From positions 1-64,000 of the forward strand of contig JAATWA010000003.1 in assembly GCA_013361095.1 (NCBI GenBank): a stretch of 64,000 bases of DNA, given 5' to 3'. The DNA comes from Pseudanabaena biceps (GTDB lineage: Bacteria > Cyanobacteriota > Cyanobacteriia > Pseudanabaenales > Pseudanabaenaceae). The notes under the pieces are model-generated. The model was not told the origin of the DNA, ran no database searches, and saw only the letters and a program-made list of their open reading frames with translations. Each line of letters opens with the position of its first letter. Position 1 is the stretch's first letter. The translations under genes were made by a program, and so were the position numbers. Shown one piece after another: positions 53,361 through 62,898 of this stretch.

Positions 53361-53672
53361 ATGTTCCAAAAAGAGATAAATCAATTTTCAAGCAATCCTA
53401 CTTTTCACATTCAGGATAAAATCGAAAGACCTATTTTAGTAACCCCAAAAGATTATTGTGCTAAGTGGGTTCCTAAAAAAACAGGAATTCATCCTGATGA
53501 GTGGGGTTATAATTCTGCTTGTGTAAAGGAATTATCCAGTGTTTTGGGTTTATCTGAAATTGCCATCAGAAAGTGGGGTAGGAATTTTAATAAGCATCCC
53601 GACTATGTTCGTGTCAATCTTGGTAATGTCGATAAGCTCAATGATATCGCTGAGATTCTCGCAAGAAGATAG
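53361..53672 (+). CDS. Hypothetical protein with helix-turn-helix-like segment (103 aa)
   Basis: The C-terminal half (ACVKELSSVLGLSEIAIRKWGRNFNKHPDYV) reads like a helix-turn-helix. The start ATG 53361 follows an AT-rich gap after the T4SS operon. It could regulate transfer genes, but this is inference. A terminator-like hairpin (AAAGCGC / GCGCTTT) follows near 53704-53723. Confidence 0.5.
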   Translation: MFQKEINQFSSNPTFHIQDKIERPILVTPKDYCAKWVPKKTGIHPDEWGYNSACVKELSSVLGLSEIAIRKWGRNFNKHPDYVRVNLGNVDKLNDIAEILARR

Positions 53673-54169
53673 TAAAATTATCGTTACATTTGACATTTAA
53701 CTAAAGCGCTATTTTGGCGCTTTTCTTGTTTTGATGTAGATCTACACGGAATTCTATATTAACAATTTAGATCCGCTAAAAACATCGGCAAAAAAGTTTA
53801 GCGATCCCTTCTGCTGGTGGAGCGGTTTTACAGATTTCGGTTAGCTATAACACTGACAGAAATTTAGAAATATTCGATACTGATTATGTTGTGATTTCTG
53901 ATATCAGTTACAACATTCGATGGTTCTATATGTGAAGATTCAGTAGCTACATCTTTATATTAGGCGAAACTCAAGCTTCCCATAACTCCCAGTGTAAGCA
54001 GCCCTAGCCAATTGGTTAAGGTTGCTTTTTGCTGTTTTAGATTTGCGAAAAGGGCTATTGAGATCCGATAGAATAGAAATCTCAAATAACCGCAAAAAAA
54101 TAATCGCCTCTTAAATAGACCGAGAGGCGTTTTTCTACAACAGTATACAAATCTATCTGGAAAAAGGTA
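53673..54169. other. Non-coding region with two hairpins
   Basis: After the hairpin near 53704 there is ~350 bp with no convincing gene. On the minus strand around 53960-54060 a short frame (ATLTNWLGLLTLGVMGSLSFA) looks like a remnant membrane-protein tail. A second terminator (CGCCTCT...AGAGGCG, about 54106-54131) precedes the dehydrogenase gene. Confidence 0.4.
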
Positions 54170-55033
54170 ATGAATCGAATTGCTATTTTAGGAATTGGAG
54201 CGATGGGATCTCGCATGGCAAAGAAGTTGTTGGAGGCGAAATATGAGGTTGTTGTATATAGTCGCACGGCAGATAAGGCAAAACCTTTGATTGAACTGGG
54301 TGCAACCTATGCGACAACACCGAGAGCAGCGTCAGATCGGGCGGATGTGATTATTAGCATGGTTACGGATGACGATGCATCGCGAGAAGTCTGGCTTAAT
54401 CAAGAGACAGGTGCATTATTAGGACTCAAACCCGACGCGATCGCCATCGAATCGAGTACTTTAACGGTTGCATGGACATTGGAATTAGCTAAAGAGGTCG
54501 AGAGACGCGGCGCGTCATTTCTCGATGCTCCTGTAGTTGGCTCCCGCTTACAGGTAGAAACTGGCAAACTCATTTATTTAGTGGGAGGCAAAGCCGAATA
54601 CTTAGGTAGAGTGCAGGATATTTTACTTAGCATTGGTTCGACTGTTCGCCATGTTGGCGAGATCGGTCAGGGGATGACCGTGAAACTAGCGGTTAATGCT
54701 CTCCTTGGTATTCAAGTTGCTGCTTTAGCTGAAGTAATCGGGATGTTGACTAAGAACGGTATGACAGGACAAGAGGCAATGTCATGTCTCAGTGAATTAC
54801 CTGTAATAAGCCCTGCGGCTAGATCGGCTGGAGGGCTGATGGTTGAGAACAATCATGCCGTGAATTTTGCTTTGGAATTAATGGAGAAAGATTTGCGCTA
54901 CTTTATGGAGAACGCACTGGCAGTGAATGCAGTAACGCCGATCGCTAATACTATGCACGATCTTTATCAGGAGGCGATCGTTCGGGGATACGGGAAAGAT
55001 AACTTTACTGGGATTGTTCAGATGTTTATCTGA
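54170..55033 (+). CDS. 3-hydroxyisobutyrate-dehydrogenase-like NAD(P) enzyme
   Basis: 287 aa. N-terminal Rossmann nucleotide site LGIGAMGSRM (7-16), VVYSRT for cofactor choice (Arg32 suggests NADP), substrate loop DAPVVGSRLQVETGKL, catalytic Lys172 in GQGMTVKLAVN, and an all-helical C-domain. Reduces or oxidises a beta-hydroxy acid or related semialdehyde. Chromosome-type cargo gene, single, not linked to its neighbours. Confidence 0.85.
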   Translation: MNRIAILGIGAMGSRMAKKLLEAKYEVVVYSRTADKAKPLIELGATYATTPRAASDRADVIISMVTDDDASREVWLNQETGALLGLKPDAIAIESSTLTVAWTLELAKEVERRGASFLDAPVVGSRLQVETGKLIYLVGGKAEYLGRVQDILLSIGSTVRHVGEIGQGMTVKLAVNALLGIQVAALAEVIGMLTKNGMTGQEAMSCLSELPVISPAARSAGGLMVENNHAVNFALELMEKDLRYFMENALAVNAVTPIANTMHDLYQEAIVRGYGKDNFTGIVQMFI

Positions 55034-55084
55034 TTAACGGTATTCTGATTAACGTTATTAAGACAAGCCAACTTAGTTACAGAT

Positions 55085-56101
55085 ATGGCAATTGAAGTTA
55101 CAGAAGATTATCGAAGTTTGTTAGTGGCGGTGAAGTATCGGATTCGTGCTGCTCAGTATGAGGCTTTAAAGGCGGTTAATCGAGAGTTAATGGCGCTTTA
55201 TTGGGATATTGGTGAGTTAATCGTTACTCGTCAAGAGATCGCTGGTTGGGGTAAGTCAGTGGTGGAACAATTAGCTCAGGATTTGCAAGTTGAGTTTCAT
55301 GGTATGGCTGGTTTTTCGGCGCGGAATATTTGGAGAATGCGGGATTTCTACCTTACCTACCACCGCAATGAAAAACTGACACCATTGGTGGCAGAAATTG
55401 GCTGGACTCATAATCTGGTGATCTTGGAGAAGTGTAAAGACGATTTGCAGAGAGAGTTTTACGTTCGCATGACACAAAAATTTGGCTGGACAAAAAATGT
55501 GTTAATTCACCAAATCGAGAACAAAACTTACGAAAAGACTTTGCTGAATCAAACAAATTTCGATCGCACTTTGTCAGAGGAGATGCGCGATCGCGCTAAG
55601 CTTGCGGTTAAGGATGCATATACATTTGATTTTCTGGAATTAGCAGATGAACATAGTGAACGCGAACTTGAGAAGGCGATTTTGACAAGGGTGGAACCAT
55701 TTTTGCGAGAGATGGGTGGGATGTTTACTTTTGTGGATAGTCAATATCGTTTAGAGATTAGTGATGAGGAGTATTTTATTGATTTGTTGTTGTATCACCG
55801 TGGGCTGAAGTGTTTGGTGGCGGTTGAGTTAAAAATTGGGAAGTTTTTGCCTGAATATGTGGGGAAGATGCAGTTCTATTTGGCGGCTTTGGACGATCGC
55901 GTGAGGTTGGAGGGTGAGAATGCGGCGATTGGAATTATTCTTTGTAAATCAAAGGAGCGGACGATTGTGGAGTATGCGCTGCGGCAGTCAAATCAGGCGA
56001 TCGGGGTTGCCACTTATCAAATTGTGTCGTCTTTGCCGTTAGAGTTGCAGGGACAGTTGCCTGCTCCAGAGCAGGTGGCTAGGTTGTTGGGGGGAATGTA
56101 G
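55085..56101 (+). CDS. YhcG/DUF1016-type nuclease protein (copy 2)
   Basis: 338 aa with the same two-part layout as the one at 33373: N-terminal ALYWDIGELIVTRQEIAGWGKSVVEQLAQDL, ARNIWRMRDFY, WTHNLVILEKC; C-terminal nuclease EEYFIDLLLYHRGLKCLVAVELKIGKFLPEYVGKM. The two proteins are clearly diverged, so this is not a recent duplication. Confidence 0.85.
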   Translation: MAIEVTEDYRSLLVAVKYRIRAAQYEALKAVNRELMALYWDIGELIVTRQEIAGWGKSVVEQLAQDLQVEFHGMAGFSARNIWRMRDFYLTYHRNEKLTPLVAEIGWTHNLVILEKCKDDLQREFYVRMTQKFGWTKNVLIHQIENKTYEKTLLNQTNFDRTLSEEMRDRAKLAVKDAYTFDFLELADEHSERELEKAILTRVEPFLREMGGMFTFVDSQYRLEISDEEYFIDLLLYHRGLKCLVAVELKIGKFLPEYVGKMQFYLAALDDRVRLEGENAAIGIILCKSKERTIVEYALRQSNQAIGVATYQIVSSLPLELQGQLPAPEQVARLLGGM

Positions 56102-56332
56102 GAGATATTGCTGGATGCGAAGAAACAAAACCAAAGTGTTTCGGTGGATAAGTTAATCAAGGAGGCTCAAGATCGTCTTCTTGAAATTTTTTCTGAGTAG
56201 TTGGATGAGCTTACTTCTTTGCATTTGACAGGTAAGGGAAGGGTTTGGGGCAAGATCGATGAGGGGGTGATGGATTTGCTGTGGTGGGACGCTGAACATC
56301 GGATTTGTCCATCGCATAAGAAGCATACTTAA
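56102..56332 (+). pseudogene. Short gene with in-frame TAG
   Basis: One frame of 77 codons continues directly after the YhcG stop: EILLDAKKQNQSVSVDKLIKEAQDRLLEIFSE, TAG at 56198-56200, then LDELTSLHLTGKGRVWGKID...LWWDAEHRICPSHKKHT, TAA. The two halves read as one protein, so a single nonsense mutation is the simplest explanation. No start codon at the 5' end. Family unknown. Confidence 0.5.
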
Positions 56333-56429
56333 ATGTGGGTGTTTTTGATCGCGATTTGCTACTTATCAAAATGTGTCGTGTAGTTGATATTAAAGGCGGA
56401 GTTTAGATTGAATAGTATATTTTGTCTAT

Positions 56430-58406
56430 TTACAACCCCAATGGGGTTGTTCTAATAAGTTTTACAGGCTGACCATCAGCTTGCAACTCCTTCCCATCGG
56501 ATGACAATGTGTAGGGCTGCTTCGGAGGAGATTTAGGCGGTACTTGTCCATTTACGGTTTCTACTTGAGAAACAACTTTGCCATCTTCAATGGTGATTTT
56601 GCCAGCAGTCTTAATTTCTTGCTCTTCCCCCTTAACTGACACTGCTTTGAGGGTTGCTTCAAAAGTACCTTCTGGCTTGATTGTCCATTTACCTGTTACC
56701 GACTTTACACCGTCTTTTTCAGCATCAGCTAATACTTTGGGATCTAAGACAACTTTGTAGTCACCAGCTACTTTAGTAAGACTCGCAGGTTGACCACTGG
56801 TAGCAGTTTCTGTGGGACTCTCAGAGGGTGAAACGATTGGACTGGTTGTTTCTACTGGAGAGGGAGAGGGATATTTTTCGCTAGGGTTGGTTGTTTCTGG
56901 AGATGGAGGTGGAGACAATGTGGAAGATTTGATAGTAGAGACTTCTGGCTTTCGGGTTACAGTCGCTGGTAAAAACTGAATAGCCGATAAACCACTCCCT
57001 AAGATTGCTGCTCCTAAAATCAAAACCATAATAGAAGTACTATTAGTTCGTGACGATGAAAGAGATGCTGAAACTTGGGAATTAGTAACTGTAGGACTGT
57101 GGAGAGAATTTATTTGAGATTGTTGCGTACCAGAAATATTAGAAGGAAAAGATAGTTTGTTATGAGTGGAATTTGGGTTAGATAAACTATTGGTTTGTGA
57201 AGTTAATTTTACAGAACTAGAACTAGAAGTATTAGTTGATTGAGAAGTACTATTATTTACTGAAGATGTACTTGCCGATTTACGAGGAATTGGATTTGTA
57301 TTAATGGAATTAGATGATTTAGGATTCGTGTTTAATATCGGTTTCCCAACAGCCTTCCCGATCACCGCAGGTTTTAGATGTTGCCCCGACCTAATCGCAC
57401 CCAACGCAGGAAAAGGATCTCGTCCGCCTAACTTCGCAGCCCTCTCACACCAAGGACAAACACCCAAATGTCCACTGTAAAAATGCTGACCATTTACCCC
57501 ACACTTGACCAAACTATCCTCAGCCTCACCCAACGCCTTACTCCAAACATCCGCCGTAGGACGAGCCGCAGAATGGCGATGTCCTTGCTCAAAACAAAAG
57601 AGAAAAAGCTCCTGCAAAGCCACAGGTAACATCTGGAAAGAAGGAGCCAGAGGCATCGGCTTATAAGGAACCCCGCGCCGACCATGAGGGAAATGTCCCG
57701 ACTTAATCCGATCCTTTAACTCTGGCGCTTCACCCTGCCCCGTAAACACACCACCAAAAGGATGCGTCCCCTCCATCAACAACTGATAAATCAACACCCC
57801 CAACCCAAACAGATCATGCTCCACCGAGCGATCCACATCCCGAAAACTCATGCCCTGTAACTCAGGGGGCGTATACTCAGGCTTACCTACCGTACAGCGA
57901 TAAACCGTAGTTCCATCATTCACCTGAAACGAATCCGTATCCACCAAAGTCACGATCGCATCATCGGCAACCAACACATTCGACTCATTCACATCCCCAA
58001 TCACATATCCCCGCGAATGCACCGATCGTACCGCCCGCGCCAAATTTCTCGCAGTCCGAATCAAAGAGACATAGCTAAATGTAGGACTTTCTTTGCGGCG
58101 CTCAGAAGGATTGTAATATTGAAAAATTGGCTTTGCCTTGCTCGTATCCAGCTTAGGCATCAAAAAGCCCACCACCAGCCCCAAATCCGTTACCAACTCA
58201 GTCGCCCAAGCGATCGAAACCCGTCCCGAACTAGCCAAAGGATCAACAGGCGGATTTGCAATCATAAACGCTAACTTTCGCGCATAGTCCCCATGCGGCT
58301 TTTTATAAACCTTCGCCACCAGTTCAGGTCTAATCCGCACCGCATAAATATTCGCCTCACCACCCGAGCCAATCGGTGACTTTAAGAAGATGTAACTTTT
58401 GTCCAT
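56430..58406 (-). CDS. Ser/Thr kinase-like protein of a TerY-P-type triad
   Basis: 658 aa. N-terminal kinase fold: Gly-rich loop IGSGGEANIYAV with Lys32, then YVIGDVNESNVLV in place of HRD-N and LVDTDSFQV in place of DFG, motifs typical of this subfamily. CGVNGQHFYSGHLGVCPWC is a zinc-ribbon-like module. A Ser/Thr/Asn-rich linker precedes a membrane helix (MVLILGAAILGSGLSAIQFLP), so the ~190-residue C-terminal domain may lie outside the cytoplasm. It works with the PP2C and vWA genes at 59141-60597. Confidence 0.8.
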   Translation of the reverse strand: MDKSYIFLKSPIGSGGEANIYAVRIRPELVAKVYKKPHGDYARKLAFMIANPPVDPLASSGRVSIAWATELVTDLGLVVGFLMPKLDTSKAKPIFQYYNPSERRKESPTFSYVSLIRTARNLARAVRSVHSRGYVIGDVNESNVLVADDAIVTLVDTDSFQVNDGTTVYRCTVGKPEYTPPELQGMSFRDVDRSVEHDLFGLGVLIYQLLMEGTHPFGGVFTGQGEAPELKDRIKSGHFPHGRRGVPYKPMPLAPSFQMLPVALQELFLFCFEQGHRHSAARPTADVWSKALGEAEDSLVKCGVNGQHFYSGHLGVCPWCERAAKLGGRDPFPALGAIRSGQHLKPAVIGKAVGKPILNTNPKSSNSINTNPIPRKSASTSSVNNSTSQSTNTSSSSSVKLTSQTNSLSNPNSTHNKLSFPSNISGTQQSQINSLHSPTVTNSQVSASLSSSRTNSTSIMVLILGAAILGSGLSAIQFLPATVTRKPEVSTIKSSTLSPPPSPETTNPSEKYPSPSPVETTSPIVSPSESPTETATSGQPASLTKVAGDYKVVLDPKVLADAEKDGVKSVTGKWTIKPEGTFEATLKAVSVKGEEQEIKTAGKITIEDGKVVSQVETVNGQVPPKSPPKQPYTLSSDGKELQADGQPVKLIRTTPLGL

Positions 58407-58442
58407 GTTGTTTTGATGCTGCCTAGCGGACAGACTGAATGT

Positions 58443-58847
58443 TTAAACTAGCCAATTCTCCACAGTCAAATTTGGCACACGCGAAAACTCTCGCTCATTT
58501 GCAGTAACAACTGTTAAATTCAACGCTAAACCATGCGCCGCAATCAACAAATCATTGGCTCCAATGGATGTTCCCGCCTGTTCTAAATATGACCGAATCT
58601 CAGCATAATGAAACTCAATAGGAGACTCAATGGGCAACACTGTCATCAACTCAAGAATCTGGTCTACTTGCTGTTTTAAACGCAGCGAACCATTCTTTTC
58701 TGCCCCAAACCGTAACTCACAAGCAACAACGATACTTGTGCATATACAAATCTCGCCAACTTCAGCAATGCGTTGAGCAATTTTCCCATTGGGATGTTTA
58801 ACCAAATCTGAAACAATATTTGTATCTAAAAGGTAACGGTAAGTCAT
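58443..58847 (-). CDS. vapC: VapC-type PIN toxin
   Basis: 134 aa. PIN acidic residues: Asp8 in LLDTNIVSDL, Glu in VVACELRFGAEK, Asp in ANDLLIAAHGLAL and the late TANEREF. Ribonuclease toxins of this family cleave tRNA or rRNA and are neutralised by VapB. It starts 2 bp after vapB. Confidence 0.9.
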   Translation of the reverse strand: MTYRYLLDTNIVSDLVKHPNGKIAQRIAEVGEICICTSIVVACELRFGAEKNGSLRLKQQVDQILELMTVLPIESPIEFHYAEIRSYLEQAGTSIGANDLLIAAHGLALNLTVVTANEREFSRVPNLTVENWLV

Positions 58848-58849
58848 AG

Positions 58850-59089
58850 CTAAAATTGAATATCATCAAGTGGCAGTAAACCATCGTCAACATTGGGAAA
58901 GTCTTCATCAATGTCTTCGAGAGTTGCTAATAACTGCAATAAAGAGCCTCTCTTAAATGGTTCAATAATTAATCTTTCACCATCTTTGCGAATTACCACA
59001 TCATTACTAGGCATTTCAAAGGCATGAGGAATATTCAGAGTTTGGTTGCGCCCATTATGAAACAGCCGAACTTGATATTGAGTAACCAT
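58850..59089 (-). CDS. vapB: VapB-type antitoxin
   Basis: 79 aa with an AbrB-like swapped-hairpin N-terminus (QVRLFHNGRNQTLNIPHAF...NDVVIRKDGERLIIEP) that binds the operator, and an acidic tail that wraps VapC. With vapC it has been inserted between kinase and phosphatase of the triad. Confidence 0.85.
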   Translation of the reverse strand: MVTQYQVRLFHNGRNQTLNIPHAFEMPSNDVVIRKDGERLIIEPFKRGSLLQLLATLEDIDEDFPNVDDGLLPLDDIQF

Positions 59090-59140
59090 AATTTTTACCT
59101 CATCTACTTACAGTAAAAGCTCGTTTTTAGTATACCGCTA

Positions 59141-59950
59141 TTAACTTGCCAATGAAGCCAGCAGCAAAGTCAAATCATCATCGGTGCGATCGCAGACTCT
59201 CGGCGATCGCAAAAATTCTGTTAACTGCTGATGCGCTACATCTAAATCCTTCGCCTCAGCAATGAACTTAAATAGCGGCGCAAAAAATGGCGCATGAGCA
59301 ACACCTTGAGGCATTTGTAGCGCTAACATTTGCAACCCATCGGAAAACATCGCTAACTGAGCAGGTTTTCCTTCCCATAGACAAATCTGAGCCGAATCAA
59401 TCCCATTCGGTGAAGTTAAAAACGTAGCTAAATCTAGAGATTCCTCAATCGGAGGACTAGTTAAAGCGATCACTGTTCCCTTCTGGTTAGCCACCACAAT
59501 CGCCCCATCTCCCACCTGAATCGCCGCCACAATCTCAGGAGTCGCCACCGCGATTAACAAAGTCGTCGATAGTTCACGCATATTCACTTGACGCGATTCT
59601 GCCTCTTCCTGAATAGCCACTAAAGCATCTTCTAAGCCACTGTTCAGCAGCACTTTCCATCCTTCATCGCTATCAGGAATTGATGAATCCGCTATTTTAG
59701 AAGCAATACTCTTTACCGCAGTTTGCACCGCTAACAAAGATCCTACCTCTGAGAGCGAGACAGATCCCGCCCCATCAGCAACACCCGCCACTAAAATGCG
59801 ATCGCCTACCAATTGCCAAAAATGAGCATCCTGACAGGGCAAATCGCGCTTTTGATGACTAGTTCCTTCAAGAGAAACCGCCACAACCGAACATTGATCA
59901 GGATTTCCTGAGTTATAAGAATTATCAAGATTCATCAAACTGACATCCAA
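59141..59950 (-). CDS. PP2C-type protein phosphatase of the triad
   Basis: 269 aa. SLEGTSHQKRDLPCQDAHFW and GVADGAGSVSLSEVGSLLA carry the metal-binding aspartates (Asp in DGAG); IQVGDGAIV and TDDDLTLLLASL are the later PP2C motifs. It should remove phosphates placed by the partner kinase. Start overlaps the vWA stop; the second ATG at 59935 is also possible. Confidence 0.85.
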   Translation of the reverse strand: MDVSLMNLDNSYNSGNPDQCSVVAVSLEGTSHQKRDLPCQDAHFWQLVGDRILVAGVADGAGSVSLSEVGSLLAVQTAVKSIASKIADSSIPDSDEGWKVLLNSGLEDALVAIQEEAESRQVNMRELSTTLLIAVATPEIVAAIQVGDGAIVVANQKGTVIALTSPPIEESLDLATFLTSPNGIDSAQICLWEGKPAQLAMFSDGLQMLALQMPQGVAHAPFFAPLFKFIAEAKDLDVAHQQLTEFLRSPRVCDRTDDDLTLLLASLAS

Positions 59951-60597
59951 TCTGTAGGTGGTGATAAAGGAACTTGCTCATCAGGCTTAGAATGAGAAAC
60001 GCGCTGCATACTTGCCGATAGCCACACAAACATCTCGCGGAAACTTAATCCCTTTAGTTTAATTGGCGATCGCACAGACATCGTTTGCAACTGATTCATG
60101 TCCGCGCCTTCCACACCCACCGCAAAAAAGGCAACCCGTTTATTTGTCTCTTCCTCCTTGACCCGTTGTGCCGCCTGAGTCAACAGATATGCATCTTCCC
60201 CATAGGGCGCACCATCGGTAATCAAAAACACCCAAGGACGATAGTAAGTAATACCATTATCCTTATACTCGCGCTTACGAGCTTGCAACAAATCAAGGGC
60301 TTTGTTAATACCCGTAGCCGTATAGGTCAAACCCTGCGCCGTTAAAGTTGGTGCTTGAAAATGTTCAGCTGTAGCAAACTCATGCTCCACGCGCACCGTC
60401 GTATCAAAAGCCACAATCGCCACTTCTACCCGTTTACTCGCCAAATTATCCTGTAACAGATCATCTCGAAAAGTTTGCAACCCTGCATTCAAAGCCGCAA
60501 TTTTTTCCCCACCCATCGATCCAGAAGTGTCTAAAAGCAACACACAAGGGCAACGCGGCTCTGGATTTTCCGCAAACTCGATCGCATCAAGAGTCAT
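59935..60597 (-). CDS. TerY-like von Willebrand A protein of the triad
   Basis: 220 aa. Complete MIDAS motif: LLLDTSGSMGG, then Thr in TATGINKAL and LITDGAP. Phosphorylatable, metal-binding vWA proteins pair with the kinase and PP2C in TerY-P systems linked to stress and phage or tellurite responses. First gene of the minus-strand operon. Confidence 0.85.
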   Translation of the reverse strand: MTLDAIEFAENPEPRCPCVLLLDTSGSMGGEKIAALNAGLQTFRDDLLQDNLASKRVEVAIVAFDTTVRVEHEFATAEHFQAPTLTAQGLTYTATGINKALDLLQARKREYKDNGITYYRPWVFLITDGAPYGEDAYLLTQAAQRVKEEETNKRVAFFAVGVEGADMNQLQTMSVRSPIKLKGLSFREMFVWLSASMQRVSHSKPDEQVPLSPPTDWMSV

Positions 60598-60678
60598 GGC
60601 ACTGAAATAAATCTAAAGTACTCACAATTAAAGCATATCTAGTTGCTGGTTATCGGATGAATTAAGTGTGCGATCGCC

Positions 60679-60801
60679 TTATCTATCAAGACAACTTTTT
60701 AGGACACCAACATCCATATTGATAATCTCTGATGACGGTTTTTTCAGAACGGAGGCTAAGCGACTTTTGAAACTCTTACCTTTAATAATTTTGCTAATCA
60801 T
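60679..60801 (-). pseudogene. N-terminal fragment of a second relaxase
   Basis: MISKIIKGKSFKSRLASVLKKP SSEIINMDV matches the start of the relaxase at 62426, but the catalytic Tyr17 position is Ser (LASVL versus LAYVL) and the frame ends after 40 residues. A leftover of a duplicated or recombined mobilisation gene. Confidence 0.7.
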
Positions 60802-60842
60802 TTTTATAGGAGGTGTTTGTGCTATAGACGCTATTTTGTAAA

Positions 60843-62426
60843 TCAAGGTATTAGGGGATGTCGATCTGAACTTGATTGTTGCTGAGATTGCTTTAACTGC
60901 CATGCATTTTCAAATCGGCGTATGTCCATTTGATGTAAATTGGCATAAACAATCTCATTGCCAGACATTTCTAAAATTACTGACAAATCGCCCTTTAATC
61001 TCTGCACAGTCAAGCGATCGCCATCTCTAGTAATCCTGTAATTATTTTTACCTTCTTCACCAAAATAATTTGTTGCCAGTTCGTCCAGCATCTCATGGCA
61101 GATCGCCGCAATCCGATGGGCTTGCCCAATTAATAGCTGTTGCTGCGCTAATAAATCATCGCTATTTTCGGTTTCTGTTTGAACTCGCTTCGGTATTTGT
61201 TCGGGTGGCTGTAGCGATCTAAGCCTTGCGATTTCTTGTACCATTTCCACCAAATTATTTTCTGGTACGGATTGTCTATCTTGCTGATATGACACGACAG
61301 ATCGCTTCACGGGTTTGGAGTCATTACTCTGCATCGCTTTAATCGCTGGATTATCGCGGGTCGCATCATAATTTACTTGCAAATATTTTTGCAGTCCGCC
61401 CCAACTATATTTTTTACCTAACTCGTGACCTTGAATACTTTCACTGCCAATGCTGTAGGAAATGCCTTTGATTTTGTTAGTCCGCGTGAATTTAACGTAG
61501 GCTTCAATTCCCGATTGTTTTAATTCTTCGATAAACTGCGGCATCGTCGTGCCAACTTTAATTTTATCCTCGATCGCGTTAGCGATGTGAAATGTATCAA
61601 AGGCTTTTTGGATATTGGGTTTGCCACCGGTTATTTTTTCATTTTTTTCGTGGTTGCTGGTAACTGCATCTTCTTGTTGATTTGATTTAGATTCTAACCG
61701 TTTAAGTATTTTTGGTAGCGAGAACGAACTTCCCACATGACATCCTGCCATGCTCACGCCATCAAGTTTATAGCTGATTCCTGTTAGTGTATTTTGACGG
61801 TCACGACTGATTTTTACTTCAATGCCATCGAGTTCTAATTGCTGCAACAATGCTGGCATGTTAGTTACATTTGCCAATGCACTATCGATCTTATCGGCAA
61901 GTTGTTTTTTTACCGTAGGAATCCCTGTCTCTAGTTCCTTATTGATTTGACTTTTTGTTGGTGCGTGCCGATCGCTTTCCCAACTGTTTTTTACTGGCGT
62001 TAAGCCAAAGTCTTGTTCTATTTTCCTGATTACCTTTTGGCTGCGTATCATATCCCAGCTATCGGATACTACTGACCCATCAAAGCGGATGCGACTAGTA
62101 ACTAGATGTACGTGTTTGTGATTCTTATCATTGTGTTTTACGGCAACGAAAAAATTATTGGTAAAACCCATCTCTTGGAAATAGCGATCAATGATTTGCG
62201 TCCACGATTCATCGCTCAGACTTTCGCTGGGACTAATGCTTAGGGTGATATGGCACACTGCACGAGTAAGTCTTGGACGCAGCTTTTGCATCATTTCAAA
62301 TTCTGCTGCTATCTCGCTCGCAGTTTCTCCGATTACATTCATATTGATAATCTCGAATGCTGGTCTTCTTAGCACGTATGCCAAGCAACTTTTAAAACTC
62401 TTGCCTTTGATAATTTTGCCAATCAT
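60843..62426 (-). CDS. mobA: MobP-type relaxase
   Basis: 527 aa. Tyr17 in LAYVLRRP is the probable nicking residue; the metal-binding histidines are His103, His105 and His107 in KNHKHVHLVTSRI. These three motifs define the relaxase/mobilisation-nuclease domain. The middle has two repeated segments (LLQQLELDGIEVKISRDRQNTLTGISYKLDG and FIEELKQSGIEAYVKFTRTNKIKGISYSIG) for binding. It nicks oriT and leads the strand into the recipient through the VirD4/T4SS encoded at 35-53 kb. Confidence 0.88.
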   Translation of the reverse strand: MIGKIIKGKSFKSCLAYVLRRPAFEIINMNVIGETASEIAAEFEMMQKLRPRLTRAVCHITLSISPSESLSDESWTQIIDRYFQEMGFTNNFFVAVKHNDKNHKHVHLVTSRIRFDGSVVSDSWDMIRSQKVIRKIEQDFGLTPVKNSWESDRHAPTKSQINKELETGIPTVKKQLADKIDSALANVTNMPALLQQLELDGIEVKISRDRQNTLTGISYKLDGVSMAGCHVGSSFSLPKILKRLESKSNQQEDAVTSNHEKNEKITGGKPNIQKAFDTFHIANAIEDKIKVGTTMPQFIEELKQSGIEAYVKFTRTNKIKGISYSIGSESIQGHELGKKYSWGGLQKYLQVNYDATRDNPAIKAMQSNDSKPVKRSVVSYQQDRQSVPENNLVEMVQEIARLRSLQPPEQIPKRVQTETENSDDLLAQQQLLIGQAHRIAAICHEMLDELATNYFGEEGKNNYRITRDGDRLTVQRLKGDLSVILEMSGNEIVYANLHQMDIRRFENAWQLKQSQQQSSSDRHPLIP

Positions 62427-62429
62427 TTT

Positions 62430-62810
62430 TTAGTGCGTTCCCTCTATCGACTTTATATGGCTACATGCATCATTTATCAAACTTCTCGCTTCTTTGATTA
62501 CAGCAGACATCTCATTTAGTTTTATTATTTCTGGCTGCATTGGACTTCCCATTTGCATGCTTAAATTTGCATTATGGGCTAGTTGGTTGATATTCGTTCC
62601 AATCTTTCCCAGTTGGAAATTTATTTTACCGAGTTGCTCGTAATATTCCCAGTTTACGGAAACTATTTTATTGGTTTTAGCAACATCCACATTAATCAGT
62701 TTCAATCTCGCCAATTTATTTAGCTTTAGACCTAAAGCATCTGCTTTCTGTTGAAGTATCTCCTTTTCTTCATTGCTTAATCTAATTGTGATTATTGCAT
62801 CAAGTGACAT
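62430..62810 (-). CDS. mobC: MobC-like relaxosome accessory protein
   Basis: 126 aa. N-terminal RHH (ITIRLSNEEKEILQQKADALGLKLNKLARLKL) and the MobC signature GKINFQLGKIGTNINQLAHNAN. It helps melt oriT and place the relaxase. Stops 4 bp before the relaxase gene. Confidence 0.85.
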   Translation of the reverse strand: MSLDAIITIRLSNEEKEILQQKADALGLKLNKLARLKLINVDVAKTNKIVSVNWEYYEQLGKINFQLGKIGTNINQLAHNANLSMQMGSPMQPEIIKLNEMSAVIKEARSLINDACSHIKSIEGTH

Positions 62811-62898
62811 TTTTATTATGGCAATTTAATTAGTTGTTAATTTTGCATTATCTCTAATTGTATTTTCCCGCTTGCAAAAAACAAAGTTTTTTCTGGGG

